From assembly GCA_902766125.1 (NCBI GenBank), contig CACXCG010000038.1, positions 1 through 48,399 on the forward strand: 48,399 bases of DNA, given 5' to 3'. This stretch comes from an uncultured Spirochaetaceae bacterium (lineage in GTDB: Bacteria; Spirochaetota; Spirochaetia; Treponematales; Treponemataceae). The position numbers and the translations under genes are program-made. The notes under the pieces are model-generated. The model was not told the DNA's origin, made no database searches, and saw only the letters and a program-made list of their open reading frames with translations. This document shows, one piece after another, positions 26,871 to 34,426 of the stretch (within the stretch, counting starts at the first letter, position 1; every line of letters starts with the position of its first letter).

Positions 26871-27629
26871 ATGGCAGAACGGAATTCCAGCATGAATGCA
26901 ATTGTCCTCACGGTAAGCAAACAGGGAGAACAAAATTATTCGGTCTGCTTTTTAAGTGCTGAACTGGGCATTTTTTATGCAACACTGTACGGTGGTGCAA
27001 AAAGTAAAAAACGGGCACTGGTACAGCCGTTCAATTCGGGACTGCTCTATCTGTACACCGACAATGCTCACCACCTGCGTAAGATAACGGACTTTGATGT
27101 ACGCAGCATGCATCCTTCGCTCAGAACAAATCTGTACAAAATGTGGGCAGCAAATCTTGCGAGTGAGATCGTACTGAAAACAAAAGGTGCAGGAGATTAC
27201 GAAAATGCCTTTGCGCTTCTTTCTGCTTTTTTGGACGGAATTGATGCAAGCGAAGAACCGGAAGCACGGCTGGGAACATTGCGCTTTTTATGGAGATATC
27301 TAGGACTTTTGGGAGTTCAGCCGGATCCGCTGTTATGTTCTTCCTGCGCACAGCCGCTTAGTTCGGGGGTGTATGCCGGTGGTGCAAACGGATTTATCTG
27401 TCCAGACTGTGCACCTTCGGAACCTGAAACAGCACACGCAACATTCAGCCTTGATGCACCGTCTCTTTCCTATTTGAATGCAATAAACACCGCACGACCG
27501 GGGGCAGTACGACGGCTTACGCTCAGCGCAGACAGTGCGTATCGCATAAAGCAGCTGGTGTTTTACCTGATTGAACAGGCCGCCGGCTGCAGATTAAAAT
27601 CTTTGGAAAGTGGAATGGGTATTCTGTAG
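26871..27629 (+). CDS. recO: DNA repair protein RecO
   Basis: RecO (252 aa) helps load RecA on gapped DNA together with RecR. The N-terminal OB fold begins MAERNSSMNAIVLTVSKQGE and continues LGIFYATLYGGAKSKKRALV. A helical domain follows, with a zinc-binding site CSSC (about 158-161) and CPDC (about 181-184). I use ATG 26871 because family members begin a few residues before the NAIVL-like strand; a later ATG at 26892 is possible. It converges on the NrnA-type gene with only 4 bp between stops. Confidence 0.9.
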   Translation: MAERNSSMNAIVLTVSKQGEQNYSVCFLSAELGIFYATLYGGAKSKKRALVQPFNSGLLYLYTDNAHHLRKITDFDVRSMHPSLRTNLYKMWAANLASEIVLKTKGAGDYENAFALLSAFLDGIDASEEPEARLGTLRFLWRYLGLLGVQPDPLLCSSCAQPLSSGVYAGGANGFICPDCAPSEPETAHATFSLDAPSLSYLNAINTARPGAVRRLTLSADSAYRIKQLVFYLIEQAAGCRLKSLESGMGIL

Positions 27630-27633
27630 TAAA

Positions 27634-28617
27634 TCAGAGAACTTTTGAGAATTCTTTGATGATTGCAGGAAGCAGCGTTTCGATTCTGCCTTCTATGCTT
27701 GCTCCGGAAGCATTCTTGTGTCCGCCGCCGCCAAACTTTGCAGCAATGGCACTTACGTCACAGCTGTTAAGAGACCTGAATCCTGCGGTACAGGAATGAT
27801 CGGTTTCCTGACGCAAAAACAGAACGGCTTCAACACCTTCAACTGCAAGCATCAGCTGATACAGCGCATCACTGTCACGGCCTTCCGTTCCCAGTTTACG
27901 GGTGTCTTCCTGTGTTTCCCAGGTGACCACCAGTTTACCGTTGCAGTGACGTTCTGCACGGGTAAGCATGAGTGCAAGCAGCTTACGCGTATTCCATCCC
28001 TTACCGCCTGACATTTCAGTGTAAATGTCGCGGGGACTTACTCCTGCACTAACCAGACGGCTTGTTGCTTCAAACACAGAAGCAGAATCTTCGCGCAGAA
28101 AGCGGAAAAATCCGGTGTCGGTTGCCATGCCAAAAAACAGTGTCTGTGCATGTTCTTTAGAAGGCTTTCCAACGGTTGCTTCGTACAGCTGCTGAACAAG
28201 ACAGGCGGCAGCAGGTGCAGTTGAATCAATGATAACATTATTACCCGTTGCATCAGCCGTTTTATGATGATCAACAATAAAAGTATCCAGTCCCTTAAAG
28301 TCACCGTCAATATCACCCAGCCGTGACAGTTCTGAACAGTCCACAATAATCAGTCCGCACTTGTCGCGTTCTGACTGTGTCATAAACGGAAGTTCATTTT
28401 TGAACAGCGGTGCATAGGTTTTTATTTCTGAACGTTTGAAGGGACCTGCGCTTAGCAGTATATACGGCTTTTTAAAATGAGCTACGATGTATGACATGCC
28501 CAGACAACAGGAAATGCAGTCACCGTCTGGCTCTTTGTGCCCGACGATGACAAAACTGTCGTGATCTTCTATGAACTTTGTAAAAGAATCAATCTGCTGC
28601 TGAGAAATCCGGAGCAT
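27634..28617 (-). CDS. nrnA: DHH-family phosphoesterase, NrnA type (oligoribonuclease / pAp phosphatase)
   Basis: This 327-residue DHH/DHHA1 enzyme probably degrades nano-RNA and 3'-phosphoadenosine 5'-phosphate. Metal-binding motifs are in order: VGHKEPDGDCISCCLG (motif I), IIVDCSELSR (II), FIVDHHKTAD (III, the DHH), and a C-terminal DHHA1 domain with GGGGHKNASGA. NrnA can also act on pGpG, the breakdown product of c-di-GMP, of interest given the PilZ protein at 37581. It lies 13 bp after the exported-protein gene and is likely co-transcribed with it. Confidence 0.9.
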   Translation of the reverse strand: MLRISQQQIDSFTKFIEDHDSFVIVGHKEPDGDCISCCLGMSYIVAHFKKPYILLSAGPFKRSEIKTYAPLFKNELPFMTQSERDKCGLIIVDCSELSRLGDIDGDFKGLDTFIVDHHKTADATGNNVIIDSTAPAAACLVQQLYEATVGKPSKEHAQTLFFGMATDTGFFRFLREDSASVFEATSRLVSAGVSPRDIYTEMSGGKGWNTRKLLALMLTRAERHCNGKLVVTWETQEDTRKLGTEGRDSDALYQLMLAVEGVEAVLFLRQETDHSCTAGFRSLNSCDVSAIAAKFGGGGHKNASGASIEGRIETLLPAIIKEFSKVL

Positions 28618-28630
28618 GAAAAACCGTCCG

Positions 28631-29083
28631 CTAGAATTCCATTATGAGGGTATCTGCGTCGGTATTGGGTACTTCAACATAAGTCGGAAGCACACCCCAG
28701 ATAGAACCTGCATAGTGGTCCATATTAAGGGTAAGCCAGACTTTGTAGAATTCTTCATCCTTGTAGATGACAGTCATATACGGATCAAGACCTGCAGGAA
28801 GATTGCGGAATTCAAGCTTGCGTTCAGATGCTTTTTTTGCATACCATTTTTTAGGAATGGTAACAGAACCAACTCCTACACCGCCCTTTTCATACAGGAC
28901 AACGTATGCTGTCTTATAGTCATACACTTTGTAAACGCGGACATTGCGGTAAGTAAAACTTGCAACGTTATCACCATGATCCCAGATGGGTTTTGATGAC
29001 TGTGTTTCAGAACCTTTACTCTGGCTTACTGCCGGCAGTACACACACACACGCAAGAACAAGTGCAATAAATATCTTTTTCAT
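28631..29083 (-). CDS. Exported protein of unknown function
   Basis: I do not recognise a family. The 150-residue protein has a signal peptide (about 1-20, KKIFIALVLACVCVLPAV) and a mature beta-rich domain with many aromatic residues (FTYRNVRVYKVYDYKTAYVV). It is probably periplasmic; a lipobox reading at Cys13 is possible but early. GAAGG lies 4 bases before the ATG. The promoter at 29140-29168 would express it together with nrnA. Confidence 0.8.
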   Translation of the reverse strand: MKKIFIALVLACVCVLPAVSQSKGSETQSSKPIWDHGDNVASFTYRNVRVYKVYDYKTAYVVLYEKGGVGVGSVTIPKKWYAKKASERKLEFRNLPAGLDPYMTVIYKDEEFYKVWLTLNMDHYAGSIWGVLPTYVEVPNTDADTLIMEF

Positions 29084-29139
29084 AAGACCTTCCTTTACTG
29101 ATAAAGTACTTCGTTACGAATATCGGCACAAATCGCTTA

Positions 29140-29168
29140 ATTATACAGCATAACCTGTATTTTGGCAA
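29140..29168 (-). promoter_or_regulatory. Strong sigma-70-type promoter of the exported-protein / nrnA unit
   Basis: On the minus strand TTGCCA (29163-29168), a 17-bp spacer and consensus TATAAT (29140-29145). The -35 begins 8 bp after the argF stop. Predicted start near 29133, leader about 50 nt with GGAAGG. Confidence 0.78.
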
Positions 29169-29175
29169 TTCTTTT

Positions 29176-30126
29176 CTAGGGGATAAGGGCCAGCATAATT
29201 GCCTTGATTGTATGCTTACGGTTTTCGGCTTCTTCCCACACAAGGCTGTTCTTTCCTTCAAAAACAGCTTCGGTAACTTCCTGTCCCTTTACTGCAGGAA
29301 GACAGTGCAGGAAGACGGGATCCTTACCGGTTGCACGCATAAGTTCTTCATTCACCTGATACGGAGAAAGCAGTTTTATGCGCTGTTCCTTAAGGGCTTC
29401 TTCTCCCATCGAAACCCACACATCGGTATAAAGGCAGTCAGCACCCTTCACTACCTCAGGATCACTTTCTATGCGGATCTGTGCACCCGAAGCTTTTGCG
29501 AACGGCTGACAGATAGTAATGATATCCTGAGCAGGCTGCAGTTCTTTTGGTGCAAACATAGAGAAGTTTATGCCCAGCTTTGCACAGATGAGCATAAGGC
29601 TGCGTGCCATGTTGTTGCGTCCGTCTCCACAGAAGCACACGGTAAGGCCTTTTACCGAACCAAAATGTTCCTTAAGCGTCATTACATCGGCAAGCACCTG
29701 TGTCGGATGGAAGTCATCGGTCAAACCGTTTATGACAGGAACTCCCGAATATTTTGCAAGCAGTTCAACATGTTCCTGCTTAAATCCGCGGAATTCAATT
29801 GCACTGAACATGCGGCCCAGAACACGGGCAGTATCTTCTACACTTTCTTTTCCGCCAAGCTGAATGTCTGCAGTAGACATAAAAACCGGATGTCCGCCTT
29901 CTTCACCGAATGCAGTTTCAAAAGACGAACGGGTACGGGTTGAGCGTTTTTCAAAAATAAGGGCAATGGTCTTACCCAGAAAGCGCTGATGCACTTCTTT
30001 TGCATGAGATTCTTTTTTTACCTGAATTGCCCAGTCAAGGATCTGTTCAATTTCCTGAGGAGTCCAGTCAATCCAGTTAAGCAGACTGCGTCCTTTAAAA
30101 GGACTTTCAAACGGTTCTGCGGTCAT
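29176..30126 (-). CDS. argF: Ornithine carbamoyltransferase
   Basis: This enzyme (316 aa) makes citrulline from ornithine and carbamoyl phosphate, or runs in reverse in arginine catabolism. The carbamoyl-phosphate loop FEKRSTRTRSSFE, the DDFHPTQVLAD motif and HCLPAVKGQEVTE with the catalytic Cys are intact. The start at 30126 (MTAEPFESPF) has AGGAGG eight bases upstream. No other arginine gene is nearby, so anabolic and catabolic use (argF or arcB) cannot be told apart. Confidence 0.94.
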   Translation of the reverse strand: MTAEPFESPFKGRSLLNWIDWTPQEIEQILDWAIQVKKESHAKEVHQRFLGKTIALIFEKRSTRTRSSFETAFGEEGGHPVFMSTADIQLGGKESVEDTARVLGRMFSAIEFRGFKQEHVELLAKYSGVPVINGLTDDFHPTQVLADVMTLKEHFGSVKGLTVCFCGDGRNNMARSLMLICAKLGINFSMFAPKELQPAQDIITICQPFAKASGAQIRIESDPEVVKGADCLYTDVWVSMGEEALKEQRIKLLSPYQVNEELMRATGKDPVFLHCLPAVKGQEVTEAVFEGKNSLVWEEAENRKHTIKAIMLALIP

Positions 30127-30154
30127 AGTACATACCTCCTGCATTGAAAGCAGA

Positions 30155-30183
30155 AGAATAGCACTTTTTATCCGTTTATTCAA
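30155..30183 (-). promoter_or_regulatory. Sigma-70-type promoter of argF
   Basis: On the minus strand TTGAAT (30178-30183), a 17-bp spacer and TATTCT (30155-30160). Predicted start near 30148; the leader is about 20 nt and carries AGGAGG. No ARG-box-like palindrome was noticed. Confidence 0.65.
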
Positions 30184-30266
30184 CAGAAGGCCTCAGGGCA
30201 AGAAACGCAAGATTTTTCAATTTTCACAAGTTTATAAAAAAATCATCAAAAACTGAATCTAAAAAG

Positions 30267-30283
30267 CAGACAGATTCCGTCTG
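30267..30283 (+). repeat. Short inverted repeat upstream of the sigma-54 promoter
   Basis: CAGAC (30267-30271) and GTCTG (30279-30283) form a 5-bp palindrome with a 7-bp centre, 8 bp before the -24 element. It could bind a regulator; activator sites for sigma-54 usually lie further upstream, so this may equally be chance. Confidence 0.35.
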
Positions 30284-30290
30284 AAAAAAC

Positions 30291-30306
30291 TGGCACAGAA
30301 CTTGCT
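30291..30306 (+). promoter_or_regulatory. Sigma-54 (RpoN) promoter
   Basis: TGGCAC at 30291-30296 and TTGCT at 30302-30306 match the -24/-12 consensus TGGCACN5TTGCW exactly, with the invariant GG and GC correctly spaced. Predicted start is near 30317, leaving a 24-nt leader with GTGAGG before the ATG at 30341. Sigma-54 promoters need an enhancer-binding activator; none is encoded in the window. Confidence 0.78.
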
Positions 30307-30340
30307 TATCTTTTATCACCAAAAAAATCGTGAGGTTCTT

Positions 30341-31450
30341 ATGTCTTACTTACCGCAAAAACAGTTACTCTGTAAAACCATTCAGGATGTCGAATCACTT
30401 CCCGCACGACTTGATTCAGGACGAATTACCCGGGCCCAGGCGGCAAACCTGCTGATGGACTTTGTATTCCGGAATAAAAATATTTTCGGTTTATACAAAA
30501 TGAAGGAAGATCACTTTATTGACCTGCTGCTGGAAATGCGTCCCAAGTTTGAATTTATTTTCAGCATATACAGTCCGCAGAAAGGTTCTTTCGGAGCATT
30601 TTTCTACGGAATAGTCCGCTGCAGTTACCGTACCTGGAAAAGAAGAAGAGTTCGCACCCTCTGTGCAGAAAACGGTGTTCTGACAGAAGCAGTCCTGTAT
30701 CGCGAAGAACAGGAAGAACGGTACCAGTGGTGCGAAGCCTCCTTTACCCCGTTCAGTGAATCTGAAGAAGATGAAAGCGCAGAAACCTCAGGCAAACCAC
30801 AAGCTTCTCTTTCCCTCAGGGCAAAGGAAGTCTCTCCGCTGCAAAGAACAAACAGCAGGTACTGGCAGGAAAACTACCAGAAAATCCGCACCAAAATAAT
30901 TCTTATCTATGCACTTAAATCGTATGCCTTTTTAAATGAAGACCTTATACAGCGCATTGTCAGGGAAACGGGCATTGAAGAAAAAGAATTCCGCCTTATG
31001 TGTGAAAAGATAGAAAAAAGCATAAGCGCAAAACAGCGAAGACGGGCTGCCTGTAAGCGCTCACGGGACAACGCCTACTACTTCCGCAATATGTTTTTAC
31101 ATCAGATGGAATTACTTGATCCCGAAAGTCTCCAGGGACAGCGGATCCGCGAAAAATATCAGCATCAGGACGAAGCGTGGCGCAGTGCAAATCTCCGGCT
31201 CACTAACAGCATGTGCATCATCACTCCTACAGCAAAAACGATCGGTCAGATTCTGGGCCTTACCTCACGGCAGGTTCTACGGTTCATGCGCGCAGCAGAA
31301 CGGAACATAGACATTCTTCGGACAAACCGTTATCATGCGGGGTATGAAAATCTATCTGGCAACCGGCAACATGAACAAAAAGCGCGAAATGCAGCAAATC
31401 TTTCCGCAGCATACTATCGTGACACCCAAAGACGAAGGCCTTCCCTTTGA
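30341..31450 (+). CDS. Divergent sigma-70-like protein
   Basis: I do not recognise a named family for this 369-residue basic protein, but it has the outline of a sigma factor. Residues about 55-105 resemble region 2 (MRPKFEFIFSIYSPQKGSFG, then FYGIVRCSYRTWKRRRVR). Residues about 295-325 resemble the region 4 helix-turn-helix (TAKTIGQILGLTSRQVLRFM). Between them is a long charged insert with a Ser/Glu-rich linker and a helical block. The start at 30341 follows GTGAGG. Its last 107 bp overlap rdgB in another frame, and its final 35 or so residues (QHEQKARNAANLS and on) look atypical, so the natural C-terminus may once have been shorter. Sigma function is inference. Confidence 0.6.
   Translation: MSYLPQKQLLCKTIQDVESLPARLDSGRITRAQAANLLMDFVFRNKNIFGLYKMKEDHFIDLLLEMRPKFEFIFSIYSPQKGSFGAFFYGIVRCSYRTWKRRRVRTLCAENGVLTEAVLYREEQEERYQWCEASFTPFSESEEDESAETSGKPQASLSLRAKEVSPLQRTNSRYWQENYQKIRTKIILIYALKSYAFLNEDLIQRIVRETGIEEKEFRLMCEKIEKSISAKQRRRAACKRSRDNAYYFRNMFLHQMELLDPESLQGQRIREKYQHQDEAWRSANLRLTNSMCIITPTAKTIGQILGLTSRQVLRFMRAAERNIDILRTNRYHAGYENLSGNRQHEQKARNAANLSAAYYRDTQRRRPSL
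31308..31336 (+). promoter_or_regulatory. Promoter of rdgB inside the sigma-like gene, leaderless layout
   Basis: TAGACA (31308-31313), a 17-bp spacer and TATCAT (31331-31336), each 5 of 6 to consensus, with the rdgB ATG 7 bp later at 31344. The predicted start is at or next to the A of the ATG. Confidence 0.65.
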
Positions 31451-32021
31451 TCCTGAAGAAACAGGGGTAACGTTTTATGAAAACAGCCTCATAAAAGCAC
31501 AGGCTCTGTGGAATCTGGTACACTGTCCTGTCATTGCAGACGACTCAGGTATCTGTGTTGATGCACTGAACGGTGTACCAGGAATCTATTCGTCACGGTA
31601 CGGCGGACCGGCATATCCTCAGGGAAAACCCGACGGTTCCAAAACACCGCAGGATGAACAGAACTGCATGCTGATTGACCAGCTGAACAAAGCGATTGCA
31701 GACGGCATTGACATAGAAGGAGGTAAAAAACACGGAAAGTTTACCTTTGGACCGCGTACAGCCCACTACACATGCGCAATGGTACTGTACCAGGGGCCAG
31801 ACCGTCTGTATGTTGCAGAGGACATTATGGAAGGAACTCTTGTTGAATCTATAGAAGATGCTCATGGAACCGGCGGTTTCGGATACGACCCCATCTTTTT
31901 CCTTCCGCAGTACCAGAAAACGGCCGCAGAACTTACCGCAGACCAGAAAAACGCCATCAGTCACCGCGGAAAAGCGTCCCGGGCACTCAAAGCACTGGTC
32001 GATGACATGAAAAACGACTGA
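31344..32021 (+). CDS. rdgB: Non-canonical purine NTP pyrophosphatase (dITP/XTP)
   Basis: RdgB (225 aa) removes dITP, ITP and XTP from the nucleotide pool. The N-terminus MKIYLATGNMNKKREMQQI starts right at the family's first strand, so the ATG at 31344 is well fixed. Then come VTFYENSLIKAQAL, the active-site ADDSGICVDALNGVPGIYSS, GTGGFGYDPIF and SHRGKASRALKAL. It is longer than the usual 190-200 residues because of a charged insert at about 95-135. It begins inside the sigma-like gene and seems to be read from its own promoter. Confidence 0.93.
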   Translation: MKIYLATGNMNKKREMQQIFPQHTIVTPKDEGLPFDPEETGVTFYENSLIKAQALWNLVHCPVIADDSGICVDALNGVPGIYSSRYGGPAYPQGKPDGSKTPQDEQNCMLIDQLNKAIADGIDIEGGKKHGKFTFGPRTAHYTCAMVLYQGPDRLYVAEDIMEGTLVESIEDAHGTGGFGYDPIFFLPQYQKTAAELTADQKNAISHRGKASRALKALVDDMKND

Positions 32022-32078
32022 ATTTTGCAGAATTTATAAAAAAATTCAAAAAATTTGCGTTTTTTTTAAAAATTTTGT

Positions 32079-32107
32079 TAAAGTTTTTAAGAAGTACCTC
32101 CGACAAT
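32079..32107 (+). promoter_or_regulatory. Sigma-28 promoter of flaB1
   Basis: TAAAG (32079-32083) and CCGACAAT (32100-32107), 17 bp between TAAA and CCG, close to the sigma-28 consensus TAAA-N15-GCCGATAA. It lies behind a very AT-rich stretch (32026-32080) that could act as an UP element. Predicted start near 32114. Confidence 0.65.
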
Positions 32108-32113
32108 ATGAAA

Positions 32114-32266
32114 TGATGAACCATGGGTGTATGGATCTGTACAGACACCGCACTCAGGTGATTCATGTAAAAGCAGAGCAGATGTAGCCTTGTAATGCAG
32201 ATGCTCTTCTTTTACAAACAGTCAGAAAGGATTCTGTCTGACAACAATTCCACGGAGGAACAAACT
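32114..32266 (+). promoter_or_regulatory. Structured flaB1 leader with candidate CsrA sites
   Basis: The roughly 150-nt leader can fold into three hairpins. (a) GGTGT/ACACC at 32126-32149. (b) A 15-bp stem with one mismatch, 32166-32180 paired with 32202-32216. (c) A hairpin at 32221-32242, either GTCAGA/TCTGAC or CAGAA/TTCTG, which puts AGGA in the loop. The Shine-Dalgarno site CACGGAGGA follows at 32251-32259. A GGA in a loop plus a GGA in the Shine-Dalgarno site is the layout CsrA uses on Bacillus hag mRNA; csrA and fliW lie at 40121-40812. Confidence 0.55.
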
Positions 32267-33127
32267 ATGGTCATCAACCACAACATGTCCGCAATGTATT
32301 CCAATCGCGTGCTGGGGATCTCAAATCTCAACATCACGAAAGATATGGAAAAACTCTCATCAGGCGAAAAAATTAACCGTGCAGGCGACGACGCTTCAGG
32401 ACTTGCAGTATCTGAAAAGATGCGCAGCCAGATCCGCGGCTTGAACCAGGCTTCTCGCAACGCTCAGAATGGTATCAGCTTCATCCAGACAACCGAAGGC
32501 TATCTGCAGGAAACTGAAGACATCATCCAGCGCATCCGCGAACTTGCCGTACAGTCAAGCAACGGTATCTATACCGACGAAGACCGCATGCAGATTCAGG
32601 TTGAAGTATCTTCACTTGTTGCAGAGGTAGACCGCATTGCAAGCCACGCACAGTTCAACGGTATGAACATGCTGACTGGCCGCTTTGCTATGGCTACAGG
32701 TGAAAACACCCCCACCGCTTCTATGTGGCTGCACATTGGTGCTAACATGGATCAGCGCACACAGGTGTTCATCGGAACAATGACTGCTACCGCTCTGGGA
32801 CTGCGCGAGCTTGGCTCAGAAGGTATCATGAGCATTGCGACTCCGGATGAGGCCAACCGCTCAATCGGTACACTCGACGAAGCTATCAAGAAGATCAACA
32901 AACAGCGTGCTGATCTTGGTGCATACCAGAACCGCCTTGAATACACTGTTAAGGGTCTTGACGTTGCAGCTGAAAATACTCAGGCAGCAGAGTCAACTAT
33001 CCGCGACACCAACATGGCAGCTCAGATGGTTGAATTCACCAAGAATCAGGTGCTCACTCAGGCAGGAACAGCTATGCTGGCTCAGGCTAACAGCCAGTCA
33101 CAAAATGTCTTGTCATTGTTGAGATAG
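32267..33127 (+). CDS. flaB1: Flagellin core protein FlaB, copy 1
   Basis: This flagellin (286 aa) forms the core of the periplasmic filament. The N-terminal D0/D1 part ([52 protein letters not shown]) and C-terminal D1/D0 part ([20 protein letters not shown], ending NVLSLLR) are highly conserved, and there is almost no variable middle, as in other treponemal FlaB proteins. The start is fixed by CGGAGGAAC upstream. It shares long identical stretches with copy 2. The promoter is sigma-28 type, so expression should depend on FliA, with a possible CsrA/FliW layer. Numbering as copy 1 is by order only. Confidence 0.96.
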   Translation: MVINHNMSAMYSNRVLGISNLNITKDMEKLSSGEKINRAGDDASGLAVSEKMRSQIRGLNQASRNAQNGISFIQTTEGYLQETEDIIQRIRELAVQSSNGIYTDEDRMQIQVEVSSLVAEVDRIASHAQFNGMNMLTGRFAMATGENTPTASMWLHIGANMDQRTQVFIGTMTATALGLRELGSEGIMSIATPDEANRSIGTLDEAIKKINKQRADLGAYQNRLEYTVKGLDVAAENTQAAESTIRDTNMAAQMVEFTKNQVLTQAGTAMLAQANSQSQNVLSLLR

Positions 33128-33138
33128 TGGTGTATAAT
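33110..33138 (+). promoter_or_regulatory. Near-consensus sigma-70 promoter overlapping the end of flaB1
   Basis: TTGTCA (33110-33115), a 17-bp spacer and consensus TATAAT (33133-33138). The -35 lies in the last flaB1 codons and the flaB1 stop is in the spacer. Predicted start is 33143-33146, which falls in the 5' arm of the following terminator stem. It would express flaB2 with a 300-nt leader. Confidence 0.72.
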
Positions 33139-33188
33139 AGTCAGTGGGCTAAGGGGGTCTTCCCTAACCCGCTGACTGTGCGGTTTTT
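33139..33188 (+). terminator. Intrinsic terminator after flaB1
   Basis: AGTCAGTGGG (33139-33148) pairs with CCCGCTGACT (33168-33177) with one G-T pair; an inner arm (TAAGGG/CCCTAA) can extend it. GCGGTTTTTCT follows. Transcripts starting at the promoter at 33110-33138 would lack most of the 5' arm and so should not terminate here. Confidence 0.7.
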
Positions 33189-33446
33189 CTCTTACTTGAA
33201 AAAATCCGTTTTAACAGTAGCATTTTTGTCCGCATTCAGCGCGGACTTTGATCTTTGAAAACTGTTCTCTATGAGTCTGTGACAGCATAGGCGGTTGTTC
33301 TTTTCTGCCGTACAAGGAGACGGAAGCGAGCAACGGTTCCTGCTGAAAGGGGCTGAATGAAAGCCGGGGGCGCAATAACCGGTTTTTACCCGTACAGACA
33401 GGCGTGAGGCACGAAGCCTTATGTACCGAATCATGGAGGGCACATT
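33145..33446 (+). promoter_or_regulatory. Long structured leader of flaB2 (gene-free stretch)
   Basis: This 300-nt stretch between the flagellin genes holds no credible gene. It contains several hairpins: GTCCGC/GCGGAC at about 33228-33247; CCGT/ACGG at 33308-33323 with ACAAGGAG in the loop, close to the CsrA consensus ACANGGANGU; GGCT/AGCC at about 33349-33364; and GTACA/TGTAC at about 33392-33425 with an inner AGGC/GCCT. The Shine-Dalgarno site ATGGAGGG ends 8 bases before the flaB2 ATG. I recognise no known riboswitch class. Confidence 0.5.
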
Positions 33447-34301
33447 ATGGTAATTAACCACAACATGAGCTCAATGTATGCTAACAGAACTCTGAACATT
33501 TCCAATGATCAGTTGATGGGCAGCATTGAGAAACTTAGCTCTGGAGAAAAAATCAACAGAGCTGGAGACGACGCTTCAGGACTTGCCGTATCTGAAAAGA
33601 TGCGCAGCCAGGTACGCGGACTTAATCAGGCTAACCGGAACATTCAGAATGGTGTTTCGTTTATCCAGACCACCGAAGGTTACCTGCAGGAAACACAGGA
33701 TATCCTTCAGCGTATCCGCGAACTTTCTGTTCAGTCTGCAAACGGTATCTACACAGATGAAGACCGCATGCAGATTCAGGTCGAGGTTTCCCAGCTGGTA
33801 TCTGAGGTTGACCGCATTGCGAGCCAGGCACAGTTCAACGGTATGAACTTATTGACCGGTTCTTTTGCTGCTAACTCAGTAAGTGGACGCGTTATGCAGT
33901 TCCAGATTGGAGCAAACATGGACCAGAACGCCCGTGTATACATCGGAACAATGAGCGCACAGGCTCTTGGACTCCGCGGAACACAGGGTACAGATGAGCA
34001 GATTAGCATTTCGTCACCGGACAGCGCAAACAAAGTAATTGGAACGGTTGACCAGGCATTGAAAGCTGTTTCTCGCCAGAGAGCAGATCTTGGTGCTTAT
34101 CAGAACCGCTTCGAACTTGCTGCTAAGGGAGTAGCTGTTGCTGCAGAAAACACACAGGCCGCTGAATCAGTAATTCGCGACACTGACATGGCTGCAGAAG
34201 TAGTAGAGTTCACAAAGAACCAGGTACTCACCCAGGCCGGTACTGCAATGCTTGCGCAGGCAAACAGCCAGTCACAGAATGTACTGGCACTGTTGCAGTA
34301 G
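33447..34301 (+). CDS. flaB2: Flagellin core protein FlaB, copy 2
   Basis: This second flagellin (284 aa) has the same layout as copy 1: [52 protein letters not shown] and the C-terminal [20 protein letters not shown] ending NVLALLQ. It differs most in the short centre ([20 protein letters not shown]). Two or three FlaB proteins build the treponemal filament core. Unlike copy 1 it has a vegetative-type promoter and a long leader, so the two may be made at different times or ratios. CATGGAGGG precedes the ATG. Confidence 0.96.
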   Translation: MVINHNMSSMYANRTLNISNDQLMGSIEKLSSGEKINRAGDDASGLAVSEKMRSQVRGLNQANRNIQNGVSFIQTTEGYLQETQDILQRIRELSVQSANGIYTDEDRMQIQVEVSQLVSEVDRIASQAQFNGMNLLTGSFAANSVSGRVMQFQIGANMDQNARVYIGTMSAQALGLRGTQGTDEQISISSPDSANKVIGTVDQALKAVSRQRADLGAYQNRFELAAKGVAVAAENTQAAESVIRDTDMAAEVVEFTKNQVLTQAGTAMLAQANSQSQNVLALLQ

Positions 34302-34377
34302 TATAAAACGTAGGGTTGTTTGTTTTTAAGAGAAATCTGGATGTCTTCTTTTGAGACAGACAACTACACAAGAGCAA

Positions 34378-34396
34378 GGAGGGGGTGCGCCCCCCT
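34378..34396 (+). other. GC-rich hairpin before flaG
   Basis: GGGGG and CCCCC arms around a TGCG loop, set in purine- and pyrimidine-rich flanks, lie about 30 bp before the flaG start. There is no T-run after it, so it is more likely an RNA-processing or stability element than a terminator. Confidence 0.45.
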
Positions 34397-34426
34397 TCCC
34401 CACTCTTACTTTCAGGAGGAAGGTCC

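Noticed and set aside
29212..29943. Plus-strand open frame (243 codons) opposite argF
   Set aside because: It is the complement of conserved ornithine carbamoyltransferase codons, with no start context or known motif.
32022..32080. Intrinsic terminator after rdgB
   Set aside because: TGAATTTT/AAAATTCA can pair, but the stem is almost all A-T and no clean T-run follows; it may instead be an UP element for the flaB1 promoter.
33325..33425. Possible c-di-GMP-I or cobalamin riboswitch before flaB2
   Set aside because: GGGGGCGCAATAACCGG looks a little like part of a GEMM motif, but the GNA-tetraloop/receptor pair and the other conserved segments are absent; no B12 box is seen.
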